Positions 16,748-23,242 of a stretch of DNA of 64,000 nucleotides are shown here, piece by piece; positions within the stretch are counted from its first letter, which is position 1, and every line of letters begins with the position of its first letter. The stretch is from positions 1 to 64,000 of the forward strand of contig CAWDKQ010000012.1 in the NCBI GenBank assembly GCA_963802915.1, given 5' to 3'. The stretch is from JAICMB01 sp963802915. GTDB taxonomy: Bacteria; Acidobacteriota; Terriglobia; Bryobacterales; Bryobacteraceae. The notes beneath the pieces were generated by a model. The model did not search any database and was not told the DNA's origin. It saw nothing but the letters and a program-made list of their open reading frames with translations. A program made the translations under genes and the position numbers.

Positions 16748-17335
16748 CTAGCGGTTTTTGCCGTTCAGGAGGCCTTTCGGGAAGACCATGACTCCGGATT
16801 CTGATGCCTTGAAGATCTTGTAGAGAATCTCGTTTTGAGGCAGCTGGGTCTCGAGGTAGTCGACCCCTTCCGGCGTGATTACGAAGCTGCTGCGGTCGTC
16901 CTGTGTTATGAACCGGCGGCCTTTTAAGTACCAGATGGAGAATTGCAAATGCTCGCGCGGGAACGCCATCAGATTCTCGAGATCGAGCATTGAGAGCGCA
17001 GCCAGATCGGCATTTGCGCGGCGTTTGGCGTAGAGCAGGCAGAGAACGCCGATGCGAATCTTCGCTTCGGCATCGATACCATCAGTAAATTCCTTGCTTT
17101 GGAAGACGGGCAGAGCGGTGGGCTGGTTTGCTTCCAGATCCTTATCGTAAGACGAGCGAGTTTCCGGATTGCTCAGAACCTCGTACGCTTCCCGAATTTG
17201 GCGGAATCGCTCGGCGTCTCCGGTCTGAAGATTGTCCGGATGGTAGCGGGCGGCAAACAGCTTATATACCCGCTGAACGGTTTCCATCTCGGCGCGCGGA
17301 TGGATCTGCAGCAGGTCGTAATAATTAACCGGCAC
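16748..17335 (-). CDS. DnaJ-domain protein with C-terminal helical/winged region
   Basis: 195 residues. A J-domain covers about 3-68 with HPD at 32-34 (RYHPDN) and the closing REAYEVLSNPETRSSYD, so it can in principle stimulate an Hsp70. There is no Gly/Phe region, zinc fingers or DnaJ C-terminal domain, so it is a class C J-protein. Residues ~90-195 are predicted mostly helical, with LENLMAFPREHLQFSIWYLKG and VITPEGVDYLE suggesting a winged-helix-like fold. It follows alr by 30 bp on the same strand and may be the last gene of the glycosyltransferase-alr operon. The Hsp70 partner is not in the window. Confidence 0.85.
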   Translation of the reverse strand: MPVNYYDLLQIHPRAEMETVQRVYKLFAARYHPDNLQTGDAERFRQIREAYEVLSNPETRSSYDKDLEANQPTALPVFQSKEFTDGIDAEAKIRIGVLCLLYAKRRANADLAALSMLDLENLMAFPREHLQFSIWYLKGRRFITQDDRSSFVITPEGVDYLETQLPQNEILYKIFKASESGVMVFPKGLLNGKNR

Positions 17336-17365
17336 ACCTATTATTTCGGACGGAACCGGCTGTTT

Positions 17366-18499
17366 CTATATGTAAATTCGTTTTACGCGGGCGTGGATTC
17401 CGCATAGGACGCTATAGGAGATAGTCCCAGCGGTTCTGGCGATCTGCTGCGCGTCGATGGTGTTGCCATTTTCGGAGCCGAGGAGGATGACCGGATCTCC
17501 TACCTCGAGATCGGGGATGTTGGTGACGTCGATGGTGGTCAGGTCCATGGAAACCGCGCCGATGATGGACGCCAGTTTACCTCCGGCGATCACCCGACCG
17601 CGATTGGAGAGGCGGTGTGGGATGCCATCGGCGTAGCCGGCGGCCAGAACGGCAATGCGCATCGGTTTGGGGGTCCGGAATATTCCGCCGTAGCCAACCA
17701 GCGCACCTTCGGGCAGCTCTTTAAGGGCCAGAATGGAGGTTTTCCAGCTCAGGGCGGGTTTGACGTCGAGCACACGCTCTGGCGCGCTGCCCTTGGACGC
17801 GGGCGAGACGTAGCCATAAATCGCGTGTCCGGGACGAACCATCTTTTGCCAGGCTTGGCGGCGGCCATAGGCTACCGGGATGGTGCTCGAAAGGTGGATG
17901 TATTCGGGTTCGACGCCAAGGTGTGCCAATTCGACGCGAATGTCTTCGAAGTAACGGAGCTGATCCTCGGTCTGCTGGCCACTGTAGTCGGCCGAAGACG
18001 CGAAGTGCGTCATGAGGCCCTCGATCCTGACGTGTTGGGCGGCTTGGACGATCTCGGCGATTTGCGCGGCAGGCTCGCGCGTCCCCAAGCGTCCCATGCC
18101 GCTGTCGATTTTCAGGTGGTAAGCGGCCGTAGTCTCATTGCGGGCGGCCAATTGATCCCAAGCCGGGATGTCTTCGAGCGTATGGATTACGGGAGTCAGT
18201 CGGTAATCGAGCAGGCCCTGGCGTTCGGCTGGGAGAAAATCGGCCATCACCAGAATGCGAGCTTTGATGTTGGCGTCCCGAAGCGCCGCGCCTTCTTCGA
18301 CACTGCTCACGGCAAGCCATCGCGCGCCGGCAGCGGTGAGACTTCGGGAGACCTCGACCGCGCCGTGGCGATAGGCATCGGCCTTGACCACCGGCATCAC
18401 TTCGACCTCAGAGCCGACGGTCTCACGAACCGCGTTGAAGTTGCTGGCGATTTGGCCGAGGGAGATTTCGACCCACGAGCGGTAGGCGAAGGATGCCAT
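17366..18499 (-). CDS. alr: Alanine racemase
   Basis: A PLP enzyme interconverting L- and D-alanine for peptidoglycan. 377 residues, normal length. The PLP lysine is Lys39 in VVKADAYRHGA; the family norm is VKANAYGHG, so Asn to Asp and Gly to Arg substitutions are visible. HLKIDSGMGRLG (about 128-139) and the second catalytic Tyr270 in VGYGGIF are present, as is the C-terminal beta domain with GAVSMDLTTIDV. It begins 2 bp after the DUF1972 glycosyltransferase stop, so it is embedded in the envelope operon. This fits a cell-wall role. Confidence 0.94.
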   Translation of the reverse strand: MASFAYRSWVEISLGQIASNFNAVRETVGSEVEVMPVVKADAYRHGAVEVSRSLTAAGARWLAVSSVEEGAALRDANIKARILVMADFLPAERQGLLDYRLTPVIHTLEDIPAWDQLAARNETTAAYHLKIDSGMGRLGTREPAAQIAEIVQAAQHVRIEGLMTHFASSADYSGQQTEDQLRYFEDIRVELAHLGVEPEYIHLSSTIPVAYGRRQAWQKMVRPGHAIYGYVSPASKGSAPERVLDVKPALSWKTSILALKELPEGALVGYGGIFRTPKPMRIAVLAAGYADGIPHRLSNRGRVIAGGKLASIIGAVSMDLTTIDVTNIPDLEVGDPVILLGSENGNTIDAQQIARTAGTISYSVLCGIHARVKRIYI

Positions 18500-18501
18500 A
18501 C

Positions 18502-19593
18502 CTATAAGGTAATTCCGACGAGCAATTGCTCATACCGATCCGTGACGGCGTCCCAACTGTATCGTTCAGCGATGCGCTTTTGGGCTTTTGTTCGCAACGC
18601 TTCTCGTTGTGCTTCGGGCATTTCGAGCGCTTCACGAAGCTTGTCCGTAAGATTGGCGTGAGTATACGGGATGCCGGAATCGCCGGCGACCTCGGCGTTT
18701 TCCGGCGTATCGAGATAAAGCACCAATGCGCCTCGCCCCATCGCTTCGATGAGAGCGGGGTGAGTGCCTCCAACTTCGGTCGCGTGGATATATGCGAAGC
18801 AGTGCGAGCCGAGTTCGCGATAACCTTGGCCGTAGATTGCGCCGGGTATGATTACGCGAGGGTCGCTGGTGTTGCGAACTTCTCGGATGTAATCTTCCGC
18901 ATACGGGGCATCGCCGATCAGCGCGAGTTTGAAATCTGTCCGGATAGTCTCGAAGGCCTGACGCACGAGCAGTGCATTGTTTTCCGGCTCCATGCGGCTG
19001 ACGTAGAGGAAGTATCTATGCTTCTCGAGAGAGAGCTTAGTCAGGGTGCCGGTAGTCTCAACTCTGTCGAGCTCCGCGCCGTACGGAATAAAGGTGGTTC
19101 GTTTCGAATAATGCTCGAGATAATATTGCTCGATTTGTTCGGCATCAGTTATGACGGCGGTGGGGAAGATTACCGCGAGATGCTCGGAGATGAGATACCA
19201 AGCTTTCGCGAAGGCATTCCATTTCTTGCGGCGGCGCTCCACGCCGTCGACATTGAGCGCCACTGGGATGCCGAGCAGGCGCGGCCAGAGAGTAAAGATA
19301 GCATTGGCGGCGTTGCAGTAGAGCGCGACGGTCTGGCGATGAAGGATCAGATGAATCGTCGAGAGGAAGGTGTGCGCAATGGTGTCGAAGTACTTATGAC
19401 GCCAGGTTGGAAGATAAACGAGAGAAACGCCGCGATAAGTTTCGTCAGGATGTTTCTCGCGGCAGTAAACAGTGACACGATAGCCGCGTGCCGCTAAACG
19501 GGTGGATATCTCTTCGGCGAAAGTTTCGAATCCGCCGTACCTGGCTGGTATTCCTCGCGTGCCAACAAGGGCGATACTGACGGGCTTCCCGAT
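18502..19593 (-). CDS. DUF1972-type glycosyltransferase (GT4-like), non-canonical start
   Basis: A GT-B glycosyltransferase of the DUF1972 plus GT4 type, as used in cell-surface polysaccharide assembly (rhamnosyl-transferase-like). The N-terminal signature reads SIALVGTRGIPARYGGFETF. The nucleotide-sugar part shows YFLYVSRMEPENNALL and the E-x7-E-like THPALIEAMGRGALV. The homologous N-terminus begins within 10 codons after the preceding gene's TAA, in the same frame. No ATG, GTG or TTG is available there; the first GTG (19263) would delete about a third of the protein. The codon right after TAA is ATC at 19591-19593, with a GAGGGG about 5 nt upstream, so AUC initiation (363 aa) or stop readthrough from the upstream GT2 is likely. 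Alanine racemase follows after 2 bp. Confidence 0.8.
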   Translation of the reverse strand: MGKPVSIALVGTRGIPARYGGFETFAEEISTRLAARGYRVTVYCREKHPDETYRGVSLVYLPTWRHKYFDTIAHTFLSTIHLILHRQTVALYCNAANAIFTLWPRLLGIPVALNVDGVERRRKKWNAFAKAWYLISEHLAVIFPTAVITDAEQIEQYYLEHYSKRTTFIPYGAELDRVETTGTLTKLSLEKHRYFLYVSRMEPENNALLVRQAFETIRTDFKLALIGDAPYAEDYIREVRNTSDPRVIIPGAIYGQGYRELGSHCFAYIHATEVGGTHPALIEAMGRGALVLYLDTPENAEVAGDSGIPYTHANLTDKLREALEMPEAQREALRTKAQKRIAERYSWDAVTDRYEQLLVGITL

Positions 19594-20649
19594 TTATCCC
19601 CTCGCGGCCCTGGACCTCGAATACACCCGCGCTGCCGCTTTGGATTTTGGCGCCGGCAGGCTCACCGGTTCATAACGGAACCAGCTTGCGATGTACTCAT
19701 CGTCTACGCGTTTGCGGGCCATGATTTCGCGTCTTTTCTCCATAACGCGACGCCAGTTCTGGATCACGTACCAGAAAGCTTTGAGCGAACTCTGTTCGCG
19801 GACCAGGCAGCAAGTAAGAACCACAATGTCGCGCGATGTGATGGAGAACCAGTTACGCCGATACAAGGAGCCGGTCATGTTCTTAATGCGCATGAGGAAC
19901 CGGTTCTTGACCGAATGCATATTAATCTCAGCGGGAAGCGCGCGGCGATTTCCGGGCAGGACATTGCGGACATGATATCCACGGGCATGCGGCGTATAGA
20001 TACAGCGCCAGCCTAGCAACTGGGCCCGCCATGCAACATCGGCATCTTCACGGTACACGAAAAAGTCAGGGTCGAAGAACTCGTCGCCGAACGCGATGTC
20101 ATCAATCATTTGACGGCGGTACAGAGCGGCGGCGGCGGTAGCGCCGAAAACGTATTCGTGATTCAAGTAATGACCGTTGTCGATTTCCTGGCTGCCGCGA
20201 TCGAGGTGACGCAGCATGGGCGTGAAGTAAATGCCGGTGGAATCGACGAGCGGTTTGTCGGGAAGGTCGAAGCTGGCGAGGATAGTGAGGAGTTTGCCGC
20301 AGACAGTGCCGATCTTCGGATCCATCTGACCCGCGTCCGCGAGGGACTGGATAAAATTCGGCAATAACAGCACGTCGGGATTTAGAGTCAAGACCCAGTC
20401 GCCGTCACTCAGACCGATTGCCTGGTTCTGCGCGGCCGCGAAGCCGATGTTCTCGTCGTTATAGACAATCTGACAGCGATCCTCGAATTGTTCGAGGATG
20501 TCCACGGTTCCATCGGTGGAAGCATTGTCGATGACAATTACTTCTTTGTTAGCGTATCGCTGGGCTAATACCGACTCCAGGCACCTCTTAATAAAACGTC
20601 CGCTGTTATAAGTAACGATTGTTACTGAGACCCGTTCGTTATAGGACAT
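19594..20649 (-). CDS. GT2 family glycosyltransferase (rhamnosyltransferase-like)
   Basis: 351 residues. The GT-A fold shows VSVTIVTYNSGRFIKRCLES at the N-terminus, IDNASTDGT near 40, NIGFAAAQNQ near 68 and LNPDVLL near 90 (the DxD-like Asp). YREDADVAWRAQLLGW near 195 is the acceptor-side ED motif of WbbL-like rhamnosyltransferases. The C-terminus is basic (KSKAAARVYSRSRAARG). It belongs to a run of GT2 genes: 16 bp after the preceding GT2 and immediately (0 bp) before the DUF1972 glycosyltransferase, in the same frame with only a TAA between. The substrate cannot be read from sequence; a role in O-antigen or exopolysaccharide assembly is inferred. Confidence 0.87.
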   Translation of the reverse strand: MSYNERVSVTIVTYNSGRFIKRCLESVLAQRYANKEVIVIDNASTDGTVDILEQFEDRCQIVYNDENIGFAAAQNQAIGLSDGDWVLTLNPDVLLLPNFIQSLADAGQMDPKIGTVCGKLLTILASFDLPDKPLVDSTGIYFTPMLRHLDRGSQEIDNGHYLNHEYVFGATAAAALYRRQMIDDIAFGDEFFDPDFFVYREDADVAWRAQLLGWRCIYTPHARGYHVRNVLPGNRRALPAEINMHSVKNRFLMRIKNMTGSLYRRNWFSITSRDIVVLTCCLVREQSSLKAFWYVIQNWRRVMEKRREIMARKRVDDEYIASWFRYEPVSLPAPKSKAAARVYSRSRAARG

Positions 20650-20665
20650 TGTAAGTGGGCGTTTC

Positions 20666-21634
20666 CTATTTGGTACTGCTTGTAATTGTCCTCACCCTGT
20701 TATTTTGCTGCGCTTCCCATGGCGCTGGGCGCACGCTGCCCAAAATCATACACTGCACCGCCAGACCCGCGGTCTTCGCGTATACCGTGATAACTTGTGA
20801 CTTCCGCCGAACAAAAAGTCCGGTTAACAACCGAACGGCGGATCCCAGCACAACTGCACCGCAGACTCCCCTGAAATTACGGCGGCTGAAGTGCTTAGAC
20901 GCATACTTTAGCAGGCTACCATACCAGCAAAGCTCACGGTTGGACCATTCCATGTGACGGACGCTCGCGCCGCCCTGATGTTTCGCCAGGACCTGCGGGA
21001 GATAGCGAATTTTGCCGAGCTCCAACGCCCGTTTGCAGAAATCGACATCCTCGAACCAGACCGGCGAAAAGCGTTCATCAAAGCCTTCGAGGCGGCTCCA
21101 TAATTCGCGCTTGAAAAGCATAAATGCGCCGGCAGGTTGTTCCACATCCGCGGCCGTTTCGAGAGAGAAATCCAGGCAGCGATAACGGCGATTGACTGAA
21201 TTCGAAGGAAACAAGCGATTGAGGCCGATCGCTTCGAAGGCGAGGGCGGCGGGAGCCGGCAGAGCGCGAATCGTGAATCCGGTTTGGGAACGACCTTCGC
21301 GATCGAGGAGCCGGCCGGCCGCAATGGCAACTTGTTCGGAAGCGCAGGCCTCGACCAGAGCAGTTACGGGCGTTAATAACTCGACGTCCGGGTTGAGCAG
21401 CAGAATATAGTCCGAAGCGGTTCGCGCGATTCCTTGATTGACCGCGGCAGCGAAGCCGCGGTTATCGAGGTTCGAAATGAAGTAAACCTCGGGATGACGG
21501 CGAACGCGCTGCGCCGTATCATCGGTGGATGCGTTATCGATGACGGTAACTTCAAGGCCGCGGCACGATTCGATGCAGCGATCGATCGTCTCGCCGGAGT
21601 TCCACGTAACTATGACCGCGCCAATGGTGCTCAT
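20666..21634 (-). CDS. GT2 family glycosyltransferase
   Basis: 322 residues. GAVIVTWNSGETIDRCIES is at the N-terminus, VIDNASTDDTAQ near 31, NRGFAAAVNQG near 58 and LLLNPDVELL near 78. WFEDVDFCKRALELG near 190 carries the catalytic-base ED motif. A basic, hydrophobic segment near 255-275 (AVVLGSAVRLLTGLFV) may associate with the membrane. The start overlaps the upstream GT2 stop by 4 bp (ATGA), so the two are translationally coupled. It is part of the four-glycosyltransferase/alr operon. The sugar donor is not determinable. Confidence 0.87.
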   Translation of the reverse strand: MSTIGAVIVTWNSGETIDRCIESCRGLEVTVIDNASTDDTAQRVRRHPEVYFISNLDNRGFAAAVNQGIARTASDYILLLNPDVELLTPVTALVEACASEQVAIAAGRLLDREGRSQTGFTIRALPAPAALAFEAIGLNRLFPSNSVNRRYRCLDFSLETAADVEQPAGAFMLFKRELWSRLEGFDERFSPVWFEDVDFCKRALELGKIRYLPQVLAKHQGGASVRHMEWSNRELCWYGSLLKYASKHFSRRNFRGVCGAVVLGSAVRLLTGLFVRRKSQVITVYAKTAGLAVQCMILGSVRPAPWEAQQNNRVRTITSSTK

Positions 21635-22614
21635 GTGAGGGCGAAGTAAAGGCGCCAGTACAAGTCGAAACCGGTCTCGCGTTGCAGATCGTGAATCTCC
21701 TGCTCGCTCTCACGAAGGAGGGAAGACAGCGCACCATCCGCGCATGACTTTCGCCGGACGGTCCGGAACAGTTTCATGGCCTCGACTTTTCCCTTCAAAA
21801 ATGCCCATCCGGTGCCGTGACGCAAGGCTAGTAAGCCCCACAGAGTTTGCCCCACGGTTACAGGCCAGCCATAACGTAGAATCCAATGCGGCGGAAAATG
21901 CCGGGCAACCAATAGCAACTGATTGCGAGAAATGCGTCTCACGGTTTCTTTGTGCCACTGCCCCAGCGTCGCGCTACCCCTGTGACGGGCTGTGGCGTCT
22001 GGAACATAGACGCCAAAGTAGCCGTTGGTTGCGCAACGAATTCCGAAATCGACATCTTCGAGATAGGATTCGAAGACTTCATCTAGAAAACCGATTCGCT
22101 CAAATAAGTCGCTGCGAAAAATTGCGGCAGTAAATGGCGCGAAGCGGATTATCCGCTCGGAGTTCCAGGTTGGTCCGTCCGGGCGTGCGGTACCGCATCG
22201 CCACGCGCAGGCTCCGCGGCAGATGGCGTCCCAGGAACCGTCGAGGTGAGTGGGACGGTTAGAAGCGATTAACTTGCCTGTGGCAAACCACGCATCGCGA
22301 GCCGTGGCTCGAACGAGAAGTTGCTCCAACCAATCGTTCGCGACCTGGACATCATTGTTCAAGATTGCGATCCATTCGCCTGTCGCAGCGCGAATGCCTT
22401 CGTTGACCGCGCGACAGAATCCTCGGTTGGTGTCGAATTTCACCACACGAGCGCCTTCCTTTTCAGCGACGGCAACAGAATGGTCGCTGCTGCCGTTATC
22501 AACGACGAGAATCTCGCCGGCGGGACTGGTCTGGCGGTGTAAGCAGGCAAGAGCGGTTTCCAGCAGGCTCGCACCATTCCAGTTCGGAATAACTACCGAA
22601 ACACGAGGCGCCAT
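21631..22614 (-). CDS. GT2 family glycosyltransferase, first of the envelope operon
   Basis: The chosen ATG gives 327 residues beginning MAPRVSVVIPNWNG. The GT-A motifs are VVDNGSSDHSV, NRGFCRAVNEG and ILNNDVQVA (DxD region), with YLEDVDFGIRCATNG as the ED motif. An ATG at 22698 would add 28 residues (MSSPCSK...), but that segment has no Shine-Dalgarno and is not GT-like, so the internal start is preferred. It is the promoter-proximal gene of the GT2-GT2-GT2-DUF1972-alr run and overlaps the next GT2 by 4 bp. Confidence 0.84.
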   Translation of the reverse strand: MAPRVSVVIPNWNGASLLETALACLHRQTSPAGEILVVDNGSSDHSVAVAEKEGARVVKFDTNRGFCRAVNEGIRAATGEWIAILNNDVQVANDWLEQLLVRATARDAWFATGKLIASNRPTHLDGSWDAICRGACAWRCGTARPDGPTWNSERIIRFAPFTAAIFRSDLFERIGFLDEVFESYLEDVDFGIRCATNGYFGVYVPDATARHRGSATLGQWHKETVRRISRNQLLLVARHFPPHWILRYGWPVTVGQTLWGLLALRHGTGWAFLKGKVEAMKLFRTVRRKSCADGALSSLLRESEQEIHDLQRETGFDLYWRLYFALT

Positions 22615-22698
22615 CAAACTCACAAGGGAATGAAAGAACGCGGGGTAGGTCAGAACAAGAATATCATTCCTTTGTACCTTTGAGCAAGGCGAGGACAT

Positions 22699-22712
22699 GT
22701 AACGGATGTTAC
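22699..22712. promoter_or_regulatory. Short inverted repeat upstream of the glycosyltransferase operon
   Basis: GTAAC-GGAT-GTTAC has perfect 5-bp arms. It lies about 85 bp before the preferred GT2 start, between it and the divergent DUF1772 gene. It could be an operator for either direction. Evidence is limited to symmetry and position. Confidence 0.3.
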
Positions 22713-22786
22713 AAAGCTGATTAAGTACGCTGGCTGATGCTTCTGCGGTTGGGACGACATCTCAATTGAAGGGAGACTCGATTACC

Positions 22787-23242
22787 GTGACGCTTATATT
22801 TCTCGCGATATTGGTGCTTGGTCTCATGTGCGGAAGCGAATTAAACATAGCCGCGTTCGCGCATCCCACGCTCGGCCGGCAACCGCCAGACGTTCACATT
22901 CGCGTACGCTCGTCATTCGCTCGTTTACTGGGGCACGTGATGCCGTTCTGGATGGGGGGTTCAACTTTGCTGAACCTGGTTGCGATACTGCCATTCGAAC
23001 ATCTAAACGAACCGGCGTGGCGCTGGGCGGCGATCGCATTCTGTATCCAAGTTTTCGCGGTCGTCTTTTCGCTCGCGGGCCCGGTTCCGATTAACAATCG
23101 GATCGCGGGATGGACCCCGGAATCAATTCCCAACGATTGGCGTGCGCAGGAGCACCGCTGGGATTTATATCATTGGGTGCGAACCTGTCTATTGATTGCA
23201 GCCTTCGCGTTTCTTGTCCTCAGTGTTATCGCGTCACGTTGA
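22787..23242 (+). CDS. DUF1772-family membrane protein
   Basis: About 151 residues from the GTG start, with four hydrophobic segments: near the N-terminus (LIFLAILVLGLMCGSEL), VMPFWMGGSTLLNLVAIL, WAAIAFCIQVFAVVFSLAG and CLLIAAFAFLVLSVIA. The conserved VPINNRIAGW ... WRAQEHRWDLYHWVRT segment is characteristic of DUF1772/anthrone-oxygenase-like proteins. The function in bacteria is unknown. The GTG at 22787 is favoured because GAAGGGAGA lies about 10 nt upstream; an in-frame TTG at 22766 is inside that ribosome-binding region. Its 3' end overlaps the convergent S53 protease gene by 17 bp. Confidence 0.8.
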   Translation: MTLIFLAILVLGLMCGSELNIAAFAHPTLGRQPPDVHIRVRSSFARLLGHVMPFWMGGSTLLNLVAILPFEHLNEPAWRWAAIAFCIQVFAVVFSLAGPVPINNRIAGWTPESIPNDWRAQEHRWDLYHWVRTCLLIAAFAFLVLSVIASR

